Assembly: GCA_034509735.1 (NCBI GenBank)
Contig: JACGWO010000005.1
Location: 9,937,692-10,001,691 of the forward strand
DNA from: Sesamum alatum
Lineage: Eukaryota > Streptophyta > Magnoliopsida > Lamiales > Pedaliaceae
Length of the DNA: 64,000 nucleotides
Reading direction: 5' to 3'
Positions 24,521-37,442 of the stretch are shown here, one piece after another (within the stretch, counting starts at the first letter, position 1; each line of letters starts with the position of its first letter). Below the pieces are notes generated by a model, which saw nothing but the letters and a program-made list of their open reading frames with translations, did not search any database and had not been told where the DNA came from. The translations under genes were made by a program, and so were the position numbers.

Positions 24521-25708
24521 TTATGGCCTCAAGCCATCTTCCGACTCGATGTCAGAAAACGTATCCCCATAAGTCCTGGGATCCTTATCCAATTGACTGG
24601 TCGTGCTTAGAAAGCCATACCTCACGAGAGGGCGAGACTCTCTTGCTAACCTACGGAGAACGGGAACGTCAGTGGTGACTGTGGGCATTGACATAACAGG
24701 AGCTGGCAGTTCAGGTACCGAGACTGGCTCTTCCTGAGGTCGTTCGTCATGCCCGACATGCTCAACTTCTCGAGGTCGCTCAACCTCCTGGGTGTTTATT
24801 CTGAAACCTCTGAGTGAGGTATCCGCGGTTACTAGTGATGACTGATTTGCCTCACTTGACTCCTCAAGGATCAGTTCATCAGGTTGGACACGTTCTGGAA
24901 ACCCTTGTTCCAAGAATACTGCATTCCTTGAAACGAACACCTTTTGTTCCAAGGGGTTATAGAAATAGTAACCTGCGGTTTCTTTAGGGTATCCAACGAA
25001 CCTGCACAAACTAGACTTGGATCCTAGCTTGTCTCCCACTAGCTTCTTGACGTATGCAGGGCTACCCCACACTTTCAAGTAGTTGTAGGACGCAGGCTTA
25101 CCGTGCCATATCTCATATGGTGTTTGGGTCAATGCGCCGGTTGGCGCCAAGTTCAATAACTTTGCTGCGGTTTCCAATGCGTAGCCCCAAAAAGATAAGG
25201 GCAGTTTGGTAAAACTCATCATAGATCGGACCATGTTTAACAAGGTTCGATTCTTCCTTTCAGAGACCCCATTTAACTGTAGTGTACCGGGAGGTGTCCA
25301 TTCAGAGATTATACCGTCTTTTTTAAGATAATTAAGAAACTCACTACTAAGGTATTCTCCGCCTCGGTCTGACCGTAGGACTTTAGTTTTGCAGCCGATT
25401 TGGTTCTCAACTCCAAGTCTGAATTCTTTAAATCTCTCAAGAACATCGGACTTATACCTCATCAGGTATACATAACCATACCGCGAATGATCATTGGTGA
25501 AGGTTATGAAGTAGGAGAACCCACCTCGGGCTTGCGTCCTTAGTGGTCCATACACGTCTGTATGAACCAAGTCCAATAGATCTGTGGCAAGCCTGCTTTG
25601 TCCTACAAAGGGCTTCTTGGTCATTTTTCCTCTAAGATAGGATTCACAAGTCGGTAGTTTAGTCAAGTCCCCAACCTCTAGGTTGTTTGAGTCTACCAAT
25701 TTCTTCAT
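24521..25708 (-). pseudogene. Integrase of 4A
   Basis: A 395-codon open frame, the longest decayed copy in the window. It starts within the zinc-binding region (LPTCESYLRGKMTKKPFVGQS) and contains HTDVYGP, SDRGGEYLS, and LNGVSERKN for the DDE triad, then the KLPLSFWGY and ETAGYYFYNP motifs and a proline-rich linker ending at EDGLRP, where it shifts frame. Upstream HARLGHI-type sequence continues to about 25,780. All three catalytic acidic residues appear present. Confidence 0.87.
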
Positions 25709-27029
25709 CCTATCTTGGGAGAAATGACCTAGCCTTGCATGCCACAGTTGTGCGTTCCCGTTATTATCTATTTTACATTTGTGCTGAGTGTTTAGAACAA
25801 ATTCATTTTTTGTAAGACATAGAGGCCGTTATTAAGCGTACCAAGCAGATGAGTAATTCCACCCTTCATCAAATAAAAGCAATTTTTAGTGATTGTAAAC
25901 TCATAACCACTATTGTCTAACAATTGGAATGAAAATGCTGTTTCTAATCATGCTAGGTACGTAATAAACTTGCTCTAATTCTATACTAATACGATCATTA
26001 ACTACTAAAGTGGCGGATCCTATTGCTTCTGCCGAGATGGGCTTGCCATTTCCAAGCTTTAGGATCATTTCTACGCTACTTAGTTTTCTGCTTCTTTTCA
26101 GCACCTGCAAATCATTACAAATGTGAGCTCCACAGCCGGTATCTAATACCCAAAAGGCAGTGTTAGTAACCATATTAACCTCAATCACAAAAATACCTTG
26201 CTTGGAGAGGAGTTTGGGGCAATCCCTCTTCTAATGGCATTTCTAACGCCAATGTATACATATGTCATTTACCCTCGACTGTTGCTTTGAGTCAACCTTC
26301 CTTTTCCCTTTGCCTTTCCCCACTTTGGCGATGGGAACACTCTTTGTGTTGGTAGCTGCATTGACGGATTTTCCCTTTCCCTTCTTCCTTTTCCAATGTC
26401 TGGCACCCTTACATTTCGTCTTGGAAGTTGAAGCATCTCCAAACAACACCGATGGCGCAGACTTTTGGTCGTTGCCTCGTATTGCACGAACATATTAATT
26501 AACTCATGGATACCCTTATCAAGAGTATTCATGTTGTAGTTAACAATTAATTGATCGAAGGAGGGTGGGAGTGATTGAAGGATCACATCAATTTGAGGTC
26601 TTCGAGCTTTTGCACTAAGGTAAGCATCTTGACCTGATGCTCTTGTACAGAGGACCCTTCAGTCATTTTAGTTCCAAAGAATGCCTTCGTTGCGACATAC
26701 CTAGTATGCCGGTTCGGGACCGCATAGCAATTCTTCAGGCGAGCCATAATGGAAGGGACATCGTCTAGCCTCTCATACTGCTTCTGAATCTCATTTGTCA
26801 TAGAGGCTAGTATGATGCTACGGACTCTCCGATTATCCTTATGCCAAGTCTCGAACATCTCACGTTCCTCTGGCGTGGATCCTTCCGGCAAGGTCCTAGG
26901 AAACGGCTCGTCCATGACATAGCCTTGGTTCTTGTAATTGAAGACTATCCTCAGATTGCGCAACCAATCGTTGTATTGGTTCCATTAAACGTTTGTCTCA
27001 AGTACAGTTGATAATGGGTTCTTAGACAT
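25709..27029 (-). pseudogene. Gag and protease of 4A
   Basis: The gag start ATG is at 27,029 (MSKN). An early frameshift near NYNDW is followed by 26,963-26,583 (LRNLRIVFNYKNQGYVMDEPF...DRHTRYVATKAFFG... in the usual order), a short deletion at 26,590 removing the KAGLDNETYID region, then 26,586-26,269 and 26,449-26,243 in different frames. The zinc knuckle is damaged (CIHWR, with a stop). Protease 26,188-25,910 keeps VLDTGCGAHICND. An upstream in-frame ATG at about 27,115 leaves 29 extra open codons before MSKN. Confidence 0.85.
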
Positions 27030-27635
27030 TTTAAATCTATATTTAAAGAATAGAACTACAATCAGCAGAATGCAATTGAAAGTTTTAATAAACTTAAATG
27101 CTTGGACTTTAGTCATTTAATGCTCCCACTATTTATACGAAAACACGACACTCTGAAACGTTGTTTTCGGGAAACTCCTTTCCTAGTGGGCTCGGGATCC
27201 ACAGCAATCTCCCCCATACCCCACTTTTACGATTCGCATGGAAAACAACCTGTGGGAGGTATACCCTACCAATCTCATTCTACGAGATTCCCAAGATAAC
27301 TGCCTCACCCTTTTACATGATCCTTAGGACTCCAAGCGAATCACATTATTTGGGCGTTAGACTCGACCCAATCAACCGATTCATAGACTCACTGCTACCT
27401 CCACGGCTCGTGAGACAGGTAACAACAGTGTACTCCTCGTTCATGACAACGTGCAGCTTCTTTTAAGTACGATAGTCGTGCCACGACTCGTGAGACCATG
27501 CTATCGTCTGAAACTAGCTTCCTCACTTTGCCATGGATGGAAGGCATGGACGAACTCCTAGAGTCCAAGTCCATTTATGAAGGGTCTAATATTCAACTTG
27601 GTCTAACCAAGTGAGAGTTCTGATGACCGAGATCC
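27030..27635 (-). other. 4A leader, gag-proximal part
   Basis: Leader sequence between gag and the first solo LTR. The palindrome pair is present at about 27,401 (one base changed, cacggctcgtg) and 27,482. The segment ends at gatcc (27,631-27,635), which is duplicated at 29,633-29,637. Confidence 0.8.
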
Positions 27636-29632
27636 TGTTAGAATAGGTGACCATGTAGCCAATCTTGGTAGGCGAATTGTAACCGATGTCTGAACAATTT
27701 TGAGGTTTTATTAATCATTAATGAATAAGAAGTGAAATTCATTTGACATTTACTTTGTTTGTGTTCATTTTATCTGCTTTATATATATCTATTCACTACG
27801 CAAACCAAGCCCACGGACTGAAAACGCATTCTGGGGACTGGGACTACGCTTGGAGGTAGGCCATGAAATCAGTTCCGCAGAATCAGTCCAGAAATCTCCA
27901 AGTCAAGGAATCTCGAAAGTGGGTACCAAGATTCCCTCTTGAGACTTGCACTAAGCATCTGTTGTCGTATTTCATCAACGGGTGACGAGGGTCGTCTAAG
28001 CAGTGTTAGTAGGTTAGCCTGCTAGGGAGCAGCTGACTGAGGTGACTCGCGGGAACCGTCTTATGGAGGACCTTGAATAGGGTTGGTTAGGTATGACGTG
28101 TGTTCCCGGTTCCAACAGTACAGGTCAAGTCCTTTGACTTGAGGAACTGCAGAGTTTACCTGTATATCAGGGCTGTATCTTAGATATGGTGAGAGATTTC
28201 CAAAAAGCACTTGAGTAGTCATAAGCCATATCTAGTGCAGCTCCGGTGTACAGAGTGACAGTAGTTTCCAAGAAAGGATCTGTAATCTGTCAAGATATTG
28301 ACAGTTGTGTCTCACTAATGCTCTGTGTCTTGTCCCTAAAATCTGTGGCCACAGTAACTGAACAGAAGGGAAGGTTTCCCGTGCGGCGTTTAGTAAAAGA
28401 GAGACCGACACTTAGGTCTAAAATGGGTACCTGCATTTTTCGTGCCCTAGACCCTAAGTGGTGAGACCGTAGATGGAAGGATAGATGTACTGTAGCGCCT
28501 AAATGTTCATCCCTGTATATTCACCTAGTCTCTAGTGCCATGGACCGTCGCTAGATGGCCACCCATGGTAACGGGCGAATTCTAGGAATCCGACCAAGTC
28601 TAGCTGAAGGTGAACCTAAAGAGTCACACACAATCCGCACACATAAAAGTATTTAATTTTGAATATAATATTTGGAGAAATGGAATGATTAAATTGGATT
28701 TAATCGGGTCCTTATTTTCTTGGAAAGAGTTAAATCATTTTTTATTAGATAAAAGGGATTTATCTAATAAATTAGAGTTATTAGAAAATTAATTTAATGG
28801 GCTTAGAATAAATATTTATATTTAATATATTTATTTATTGCCCTTGGAATAATTTAATAGGATTTTAATATTCCATCAAATTAAATTAATGGTTGAGATT
28901 AAAAGGGAGAGATCAATGGCTATTATTGGTTTGACCAAAGAAGCTTGATTTTAATTAGTATTTGACTAGGTCAAATCCTAGTTGTAGAGGAGTCTTCAAA
29001 GTGTAGGAGATTGAAGAAGAAAGGGATTCTTCTTCTATAAATACTCCTTAGCACACACATTAAAGAAGATGATGAATCTTGAAACACACACACACACTCG
29101 TCCTCTCCACTCCCTCTCTCGGCCGTGCCTCTCTCTCTCTCTCTCAAGAAAATTATTTTCTTGTTCTTTTGTTCTTCAACAATTGAACATAGGAGGGTTG
29201 ATCTCGTTAAATTAATAACGTTTGATCGATCCGTCCTCTCCCAAAATAATAATTGTTCGTTTGCTAGCACGAAGTTCAAGATACATGGACGGATTGCGTG
29301 TCACGAATTAGAGGGTCTCCCATACGAGATCTTGGAGCAAATTGGGGAACAACGCGAGTACCGGTTAGAAAAGGAAAACGACGAATCGGTAGGTTTCCGT
29401 TTACGTTTTTTCGTCCTCTTTTTATTTAGAATCCTATGACCCCCATGATTCTTGTGCATGTTTATTATTCATGAGATACACCGAACATCCGAGAGTTTCA
29501 AGGGCACACCCCTTGAACGAGTTTATTTTTAATATATGTTATGCATGTTTAAATTTTGTAATCTAAATTTATACCGCACTTCTGCATTCGCACTTCTCCC
29601 GGGATGATCCACACGCCTACCCAAGGCTTTCA
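27636..29632 (+). repeat. Solo LTR in 4A leader (first)
   Basis: Plus-strand LTR of about 1,997 bp from TGTTAGAATAGGTGACC (27,636) to GGCTTTCA (29,632). The perfect target duplication gatcc (27,631-27,635 and 29,633-29,637) and uninterrupted host leader on both sides show a solo LTR. It has a TATA box (tataaatac, about 29,036), a CA tract (29,083-29,096) and a CT tract (29,131-29,143). ORFs across the LTR on either strand are incidental. Confidence 0.93.
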
Positions 29633-30004
29633 GATCCCACACATACATACATACATAATGCATTATAAAAGGTTTGCATGCCATAGTAATAATACGATAA
29701 GTAAACCATTCATTTACCATAAGAGCCACATGCAAAATTAAAGCCTAGCATACCCCTGTTGGATGATCACAAGCCTGAATCTTATGCGACCCACTGAGCC
29801 CGTAGTAGATCTATGGTCAATTTAAGGTTGGTCCTGTACTATTACATTCAATAATAGCAACCCAACGACACACTGATGGGCCTTGGTCTCTTTTTCCTTC
29901 GGGTCTCCATGGAACACCTTGGATTCCTCATTCTGGCTCTCCGTCTGGGCCATCCTTCATCTCCACCATGGAAACTAAAATGAAATAATTCCTCACCACT
30001 ATAG
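29633..30004 (-). other. 4A leader, middle part
   Basis: Leader sequence between two solo LTRs. It includes a short catacata repeat (29,640-29,656) and the conserved leader tract (about 29,745-29,830, minus strand). It ends at the target site tatag (30,000-30,004). Confidence 0.8.
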
Positions 30005-31980
30005 TGTTAGAATAGGTGACCATGTAAGCCAATTTTGGCAGGAATATGTAACCTATGTCTAGACAATTTTTGGTATTTGATAAAAATATTTATGAATAAA
30101 GAAGTGAAAATTCATATGGCAATACTTTGTTTACGTTCACTTATATCTGCATTTACATTTCTGTTCACTACGCAAACAAAGCCCACGGACTGAGAATCGA
30201 TTTCGGGGACTGGGACTACGCTTGGAGGTAGGTCCATGAAATTAGTCTTACCGAATCAGTCAGGAAATCTCCAAGACAAGGAATCCCGAAAATGGGTACC
30301 GGGATTCCCTATGAGACTTGCACTAAGCATCTGCTGTCGTATTTCATCGACGGGTGACGAAGGTCGTCTAAGCAGTGTTAGTGGGTCAGCATGCTAGGAA
30401 GCAGCTGACTGAGGTGACTCGCGGGAACCGTCTTACAGAGGACCTTGAGTATGGTCAGCAAGGTATGACGAGTATTCCCGGTTCCAACGGTACAGGCCAA
30501 GTCCTTTGACTTGAGGAGCCGCTGAGTTCACCTGTACATCAGGTCTGCATCTTAGATATGGTGAGAGATTGCCAAAATACTCTTGAGTAGTCATAAGCCA
30601 TGTCTAGTGCAGCTCGGGTGTACAGAGTGACAGTAGTTTCCAAGGAAGGATCTGTCTCCTGTCAAAAGGCATTGACAGTTGAGTCTCATGTATGCTCTGT
30701 GTCTTGTCCCTAAAATCTCTGGCCACAGTAACTGAACAGAAGGGAAGGTTTCCCTTGCGACGTTTAGTAAGGACAGACCGACACTTAGGTCTAAGATGGG
30801 TACCTGCATTTTCCGTGCCCGTAGACTCAGAGTGATGAGACCGAAGATAGAAGGACAAGTGTACTGTTAGAGCCTAAATGTTCATCCCCCAATATTTCAC
30901 CTAGTCTCTAGTGCCATGGACCGTTGCTAGATGGCCACTCATGGTAACGGACGGATTCTAGGAATCTGACCAAGTCTAGCTGAATGGTGAACCTAAAGAG
31001 TCACACACTATCCACACACACTTAGTATTTAATTTGAAATTAAATATTGGAGTAAAGGAATGATTAAATTAGATTTAATCGGGTCCTATATTTCTTGGAG
31101 AAATTAATTCCTTTTATTTGATAAAGGGAATTAAATTAATAAATAGGATTTATTAAAGGGTTGATTTAATGGGCTTAAAGTAAATATTAATATTTATTTA
31201 TTATATTTATTTGGCCTTTTGGAATATTTAATGGGATTTAAATATTCCATCAAATTTAAATCAACGAAAGGGGAGATGGAAGGCTAGGATTTGTTTGACT
31301 AGGTCAAACACTAGTTTGATTAGGACTTTGACTAGGTCAAAAATCCTAGTCAAATTAGGGTTCTTAGAGTTGGAGTTTAAAGAGGATTAAACTCCTCCTC
31401 TATAAATACCTCTAGCTTCCAACTATTGCAAGATGATGATTCTTGAAATCACACACACAACACACACTCCCCTTTCTCCTACATCTCGTCCGCCCCTCTC
31501 TCTCTCTCACTCTCCAAGAAAATTATTTCTTGTTCTTTTGTTCTTGGAACATTAGAACTAAGGAAGATTAGTCCCGTTAATTCATAACGTGTGATTGATC
31601 TATCCTCTCCAAAAATACTTGCTCGTTGCTAGCACGACGTGCAAGATACGTGGGTGGATCGTGTGTCACGATTTGGAGGCTCTCAAGAACGAGATCTCGG
31701 TGCAAAACGGGGAACAACGCGTGTAGCCGTTGAAGACAAAAACGACAACGGGTAGGTTTCGTTTTATTTTTCGTCCCTCTTTATTTTTTCAACTCTATGG
31801 CCTCCATGACTTCTTTACATGTTATATGATCATGAGATACACCAAACGCTCGGGAACCTTAAGGGTACACCCCTTGAGCATGTTCTTTTAAATTAAAAGC
31901 ATGCTTTAATTTTTGTATGTTTAATTTTATCGCGCTTCCGCATTCGCGCAATTCTCGGGACGATCCACCGATTTCTTTCA
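30005..31980 (+). repeat. Solo LTR in 4A leader (second)
   Basis: Plus-strand LTR of about 1,976 bp from TGTTAG (30,005) to TTTCTTTCA (31,980), with perfect target duplication tatag (30,000-30,004 and 31,981-31,985). It is closest in sequence to the LTRs of element 5 and the split solo LTR. It has TATA box tataaatac (about 31,402), CA/CT-rich tract (31,449-31,513) and TTGAC cores near 31,296-31,352. Confidence 0.93.
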
Positions 31981-33172
31981 TATAGTACTCTTATTACAGC
32001 CTTGAAAAGAAACCCCAGCAAAATCCCGGGGGGAGTACAATTGGATGAAGATAGAATACCTTATTATTCCAAGGCAACTAGAAGAGAGGAGGAGAAAATA
32101 AAAGAGTCACACAGGCCCAACATAAATTTAAACCATACATCCGGTCTAGGGCTTGTGATCATCCGTTCTCAATCAACGCACATAATTACATGATATCCAA
32201 TCATACAAATACATGTACATAATCCATGATATCGAATCACATCATACATAAAAGAAATGAGAGAACGAGTCATGCATGTAAACTTGGCGTAATATTGGTA
32301 ATCCCCTTTCTTGTTTAGGAAAACCTTTCCTCATTATTTGAAAGTAGTTAAAATATTGAGATTCTAAACTAAAAAATAAAATAACTTTCCAAATAATGTC
32401 TTCAAGAAAACATGCAAAATAAATAAAATAATTTTTCAGAAAAATATTCTAAAAAATTAGAGAACAAGAAAAACAAATAACAACGAATGGCCACCGGTGC
32501 CCGTCGTGCGCAGGCGGGCCGGCAGGCCTAGCCCACTGTACGCGTGCGCAGAGGACGCCTAGCCGGGCGCGCGCGCAGGCCCCTGCGTGCTTGTGCGGGC
32601 ACGGTGGCAGGGTGGCCGTGCACATGCACCTCTACCTGTGCGCGCTGCCCTATCGTGCTGCCTGCGGGCGCACACGCGCATCGAGTGCGCCTGCCGGGCA
32701 CGCACGCGTAGGCTCCGCTGCCTGTATGTGTGCGTGCTTGGCGGCGTTGCCTATGCATGCGCGCGGCCCTGATGCGATGGCCTGGCGCGCGCGCGCAAGC
32801 TCCCTTGCCTGCGAGCATGCGCGCCTGGCCACGCATCTGCCCGCTTGACCGACAGTGCGCGTAACAGCCGTAAGCCCGCGCGCACAGGCTCTTTTCCCTG
32901 CGCACGCGCCTGGCCGTGCACACGGCGCGCGCGGTCAGCCGTCAGCTGCCGCGTGATGCATTTTTTTGTCCCGTTTTATTTTTCTGCACCGTTTTCCAAG
33001 AAAACCAAAAAATACCAAAAATCACCAAGAACTCATGCATGATAAACGACATGAAAACGACATCCTTGATAAAATAAAAATCAAGGAACACGTAAATCAT
33101 GTATACACGTTTTCATGCTTTAAACACACGTAATATCCTAGGCCTATACACCGAACCGAGCTCTGATACCAC
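31981..33172 (-). other. 4A leader, LTR-proximal part, GC block and PBS
   Basis: From the LTR side: the PBS (minus strand, 33,171-33,160) is an exact TGGTATCAGAGC. Next comes AT-rich spacer, then a GC-rich block at about 32,490-32,965 with many CpG or former CpG sites, then AT-rich leader. Opposing ORFs of 60-131 codons in the GC block are composition artefacts. Stem-loop units such as that around 32,790-32,815 match the leader arrays of the other copies. Confidence 0.82.
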
Positions 33173-34516
33173 TGAAAGCCTAGGATAGGCGTGTGGATCG
33201 TTCCATGGAGGAGCGCTAATGCGGAAGCGCGCTATGATGTTAAAATTGCAAGAATTAAAAACATGATACTAACAATAATTAAACGTAAACGTTCAAGGGG
33301 TGTTCCCTTGAACCTTCCGGGCATTCAGTGTATCTCATGAACAAAACAAAGAACGTAAAATCATGGAGGCCGTAGGGTTTTAAAGAACGAAACAACAAAA
33401 CAAAAAACCTACCCGGTTGTCGTTTTGTCTTCGAGCCGCTACTTGCGTTGTTCCCCATTTTTCTCCAAGATCTCGTATTGATACCCTCTAAATCGTACAC
33501 GCAATCCGCCCACGTATCTTGATCCTCGTGCTAGCGAAAAATCAAGTGTATGTTATTTGGAGAGGACGGATCGACCAAGCGTTATGAATTAACGTGATCA
33601 ACCCTCCTTAGGTTCAATTGTATGAAACAAAGGAACCAAAATATTTTCTTGGGAAGAGGGGAGAGTGGCCAAGAGAGGGAGAGGTGATTAATGTGTGAGT
33701 GTGGGTGTAAATTTTCATCATCTCTTCTAAAGTGAAGAGCTAGGAATATATATAGAGGAGGAATCCCATTCCTCTTCAAACTCCAACTTTTGGAAGACTA
33801 TTTTGATTAGGATTTTGACCTAGTCAAAGTCCTAGTCAAAATAGCTCTTTGATTTGGTCAAATCAATCCTAGCCATCCATGTCCCCTTTTAATCTCAACC
33901 ATTCATTTATTTTATGGATTATTTAAATGTTATTTAAATAATCCATAGGGAAATAAATAAATAAAATAAATAATAATATTTAGTTTAAGCCCGTGTATTT
34001 AATTCCAATAAATCAAATTTATTAATTTAGTTAAATTCCTTTCCATCCGATTTAACGGAATTTAGCATCCCAAGAAAAGAGATCCGATTAAATCTAATTT
34101 AAACGTCCTATCTCTCCAAATACTTAATACTAAATTAAATACGTTATGTGTGCGGATTGTGTGTGACCCTTTAGGTTCTCCTTCAGCTAGACTTGGTCGA
34201 ATTCCTAGAATCCGCCCGTTACCATGGGTGGCCGTCTAGCAACGTTCCATGGCACTAGAGACTAGGTGAATATGCGTGGGGGTGAACATTTAGGCTCTAT
34301 AGTACATTTATCCTTCCGCCTACGGTCTCACCACGTAGGGTCTAGGGCACGGAAACGTAAGTACCCATCTTGGACCTAAGTGTTGGCTTGTCCTACACTA
34401 AACATCGCAAGGAATCCCCTCCTTCTGTTCAGTTACTGTAGCCACAGATTCAGGGACAAGACTCAGAGCATAGTGAGACGCTATTGTCAGCGCTGTGACA
34501 GGAGACGGATCCTTTC
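33173..34516 (-). repeat. Truncated middle LTR of element 4
   Basis: LTR abutting the 4A PBS (plus-strand end tgaaag at 33,173). It follows the sequence of the 3' LTR at 21,075 closely for about 1.34 kb and stops at cctttc (34,516), where the LTR should continue for another 0.6 kb. Instead a filler (34,517-34,553) leads into RNase H coding of 4B. It would have been both the 5' LTR of 4A and the 3' LTR of 4B if element 4 was a tandem. Confidence 0.85.
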
Positions 34517-34553
34517 AGAGCATAGTGAGACGCAACTGTTAGAGCATAGTGAG
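34517..34553. other. Templated filler at LTR/RNase H deletion junction
   Basis: The 16-bp sequence agagcatagtgagacg at 34,465-34,480 recurs at 34,517-34,532. After caactgtt, its first 13 bp recur again at 34,541-34,553. The last three bases (gag) also match the start of the retained RNase H sequence (gagcctgaatac in the intact homologue), so the filler was copied from DNA about 50 bp away and ended on microhomology. Confidence 0.85.
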
Positions 34554-35921
34554 CCTGAATACATAACCTGACTGGGACTTGGCAACATCGTCATCCGCCT
34601 GGAAGCTAGCATCGCTAAAGCCTTCCAGGATCAACTCTCCATTGCCATAGACAAAGAACATTTCCTTAGTCCTCCTCAGGTACTTAAGGATGCTCTTGAC
34701 TGCATTCCAATGTGCCTCTCCTACACAAGACTGATATCTGCTCGTTACACTTAAGGCGTAAGTGATGTTAGCTCTCGTGCAGTGGACAACATATTGGATG
34801 CTTCCTACGACAGAAGCATAAGGGATGCCTTTCATCCTTTCAAGTTCCTCATCAGTCTTGGGAGACTATTTCTTGGATAACTTGATCCCATGCCTCATGG
34901 GAAGGAAACCTTGTTTGGAGTTGTCCATGCGAAATCTTTTCAGGATTTTTTTCGATATACTAGTTTTGGGTCAGTCCCAACATTCTTCTAGATTTGTCCC
35001 TGACGATCTGGATGCCAAGAATGTAGAAGGCTTCACCGAAATCCTTTATGGAAAATTGAGTGGATAACCATGCTTTTTGTGTTAGCCAACATTCTAACGT
35101 CATTACCTATGAGTAGAATATCATCCACATAAAGCACTAGGAACACTATGGAGATCGCACTGACTTTCTTGTATACACAAGGGTCGAATTCGTTCTTGAT
35201 GAAATCATAATCCCGTATAAGTTCATCGAAGCGAATGTTCCAGCTTCGCGATGCTTGTTTGAGGCCATAAATGGACTTTTGGAGACGGCAGACTTTCTGA
35301 TCTGCTCCGGCGACTGTGAATCCCTCCGGCTGATCCATGTAGATCTCTTCTTCAACGAAACCATTGAGGAAAGCCGTTTTCACGTCCATCTGCCATATTT
35401 CATAGTCATACCATGCTGCTATGGCAAGCAGGATCTAAATGGACTTAGCCATGGCTACCGACGAATAGGTATCCTTAAAGTCGACCCCGGGTCGTTGAGT
35501 GTACCCCTTTGCCACTAGCCTAGCCTTGAAGGTTGTAACTTCTCCATCAATGCCAAGTTTGCGCTTATAGATCCATTTACAACCATCTTGGCTTAACGCT
35601 GTTGGGTGGGTCTACAAGTATCTAAACTTGGTTCTCATTCATGGAGTCCGTTTCGGTTTTCATGGCCTCAAGTCATCTTCCCGAATCGATGTCAGACATC
35701 GCGTCCCTATAAGTCTTGGGATCCTTATCCAATTAACTGGTCGTGCTTAGAGAGCCATACCTCACGAGAGAGCGAGACTCTCTAGCTGACCTACATAGAA
35801 CGGGAACGTCAGTGGTGACTGTGGGCGTTGACATAACAGGAGCTGGCGATTCAGGTACCGGGGCTGGCTCTTCCTGAGGTCGTTCGTCATGCCCAACATG
35901 CTAAAGTTCTCGAGGTCGCTC
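34551..35921 (-). pseudogene. RT and start of RNase H of 4B
   Basis: Minus-strand coding: linker and RT N-terminus (35,921-35,400, several stops), RT core 35,389-35,033 (AFLNGFVEEEIYMDQPEGF, IYGLKQASRSWN, LYVDDILLIGND), a frameshift, then 34,835-34,539 (GSIQYVVHCTRANITYALS, GFSDASFQ, SQSGYVF), ending at the filler junction. The rest of RNase H, the polypurine tract and most of the LTR U3 are deleted. The linker is shortened by about 27 nt relative to 4A at the site where the solo LTR was inserted. Confidence 0.87.
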
Positions 35922-36043
35922 TGAAAGAAAATCCGGTGGATCGTCCCGGGAATTGCGCGAATGCGGAAGCGCGGTAAAAATAAACATATTAAAGTAAAAG
36001 GCATGCTTTTAATTTAAAGAACACGCTCAAGGGGTGTGCCCTT
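35922..36043 (-). repeat. Split solo LTR, left fragment
   Basis: First 122 bp (plus-strand order) of a minus-strand solo LTR; its remainder is at 46,431-48,310. The outer target duplication cgctc is at 35,917-35,921 and 48,311-48,315. It was split by element 5, whose own target duplication ccctt is 36,039-36,043 and 46,426-46,430. Rejoined length is about 2,002 bp. Confidence 0.92.
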
Positions 36044-37336
36044 TGTTAGAATAGGTGACCATGTAAGCCAATTTTGGCGGGTATATGTAACCTATGTCTA
36101 GACAATTATAGGTGTTTGATAAATCATTAATGAATAAAGAAGTGAATTTCATTTGGCATTACTTTGTTTGTGTTCACTTATATCTGTTTTTCTATATCTG
36201 TTCACTACGCAAACAAAGCCCACGGATTGAGAATCAATTTCGGGGACTGGGACTACGCTTGGAGGTAGGTCCATGGAATCAGTCTTCCCGAATCAGTCCG
36301 GAAATCTCCGAGTCAAGGAATCCCGAAAATGGGGTACCGGGATTCAATTTGAGACTTGCACTAAGCACCTGCTGTCGTGTTTCATCGACGGGTGACGAGG
36401 GTCGTCTAAGCAGTGTTAGTGGGTTAGCATGCTAGGACGCAGCTGACTGAGGTGACTCGTGGGAACCGTCTTACGGAGGACCTTGAGTATGGTCTGCTAG
36501 GTATGACGTATATTCCCGGTTCCAACGGTACAGGTCAAGTCCTTTGACTTGAGGATTTGCTGAGTTTACCTGTACATCAGGGCTGTATCTTAGATATGGT
36601 GAGAGATTGCCAGAATTCTCTTTGGTAGTCATAAGCCATGTCTAGTGCAGTTCTGGTGTGCAAAGTGACAGTAGTTTCCAAGAAAGGATCTGTCTCCTGT
36701 CAATAGGTTTTGGCAGTTGAGTCTCATGTATACTCTAGGTCTTGTCCCTAAAACTGTGGCCACAGTGACTGAACAGAAGGGAAGGATTCCCTTGCGGCGT
36801 TTAGTGAGGACAGACCGACACTTAGGTCCAAAATGGGTACCTGCATTTTCCGTGCCCTAGACTCTAAGTGATGAGACCGAAGACAGAAGGACAAGTGTAC
36901 TGTTAGAGCCTAAATGTTCATCCCTGAATATTTCACCTAGTCTCTAGTGCCATGGACCGTTGCTAGATGGCCACCCATGGTAACGGAAGGATTCTAGGAA
37001 TCCGACCAAGTCTAGCTGAAAGGTGAACCTAAAGAGTCACACACTATCCACACACATTTAGATATTTAATTAGGAATTAAATATTGGAGTGAAGGAATGA
37101 TTAAATTGGATTTAATCGGGTCCTTTATTTTTTCTTGGAGAAATCATTCCTTCTATTAGATATAAGGAATTAAATTGATAAATTAGATTTATCAAAGGGA
37201 TTTATTTAATGGGCTTAAATAATATTTATATTTATTTTAGCCTCTTGGAAATATTTAAATAGGTTTTAAATATTCCATTAAATTAAATTAAATCAACGAT
37301 TGAGATCAATGGGAGAGATGGATGGCTAGGATTGTT

Positions 37337-37395
37337 TTGACTAGGTCAAAACACTACTTTGACTAGGACTTTGACTAGGTCAAAATCCTAGTCAA
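37337..37395 (+). promoter_or_regulatory. Cluster of TTGAC (W-box) cores in LTR U3
   Basis: Within 59 bp there are six TTGAC cores in both orientations: 37,337-37,341, 37,344-37,349 (ggtcaa), 37,359-37,363, 37,371-37,375, 37,379-37,384 (ggtcaa) and 37,390-37,395 (agtcaa). TTGAC[C/T] is the core bound by WRKY factors. The cluster lies about 50-110 bp upstream of the TATA box and recurs at the same place in the other LTRs. Function is inferred. Confidence 0.55.
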
Positions 37396-37442
37396 AATAG
37401 AGTTCTTGAAAGAGGAGTTTAAAGAGGATTAGACTCCTCTTC

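Noticed and set aside
29125..29439. 104-codon plus-strand ORF in the solo LTR at 27,636
   Set aside because: It covers the CT tract and U5 of the LTR, has no homologous open frame in the other LTRs, and shows no known domain.
33160..33171. tRNA-Met-like sequence as a tRNA gene
   Set aside because: Only the 12-base primer-binding complement is present, directly beside an LTR; no cloverleaf surrounds it. The same holds at 38,027 and 53,232.
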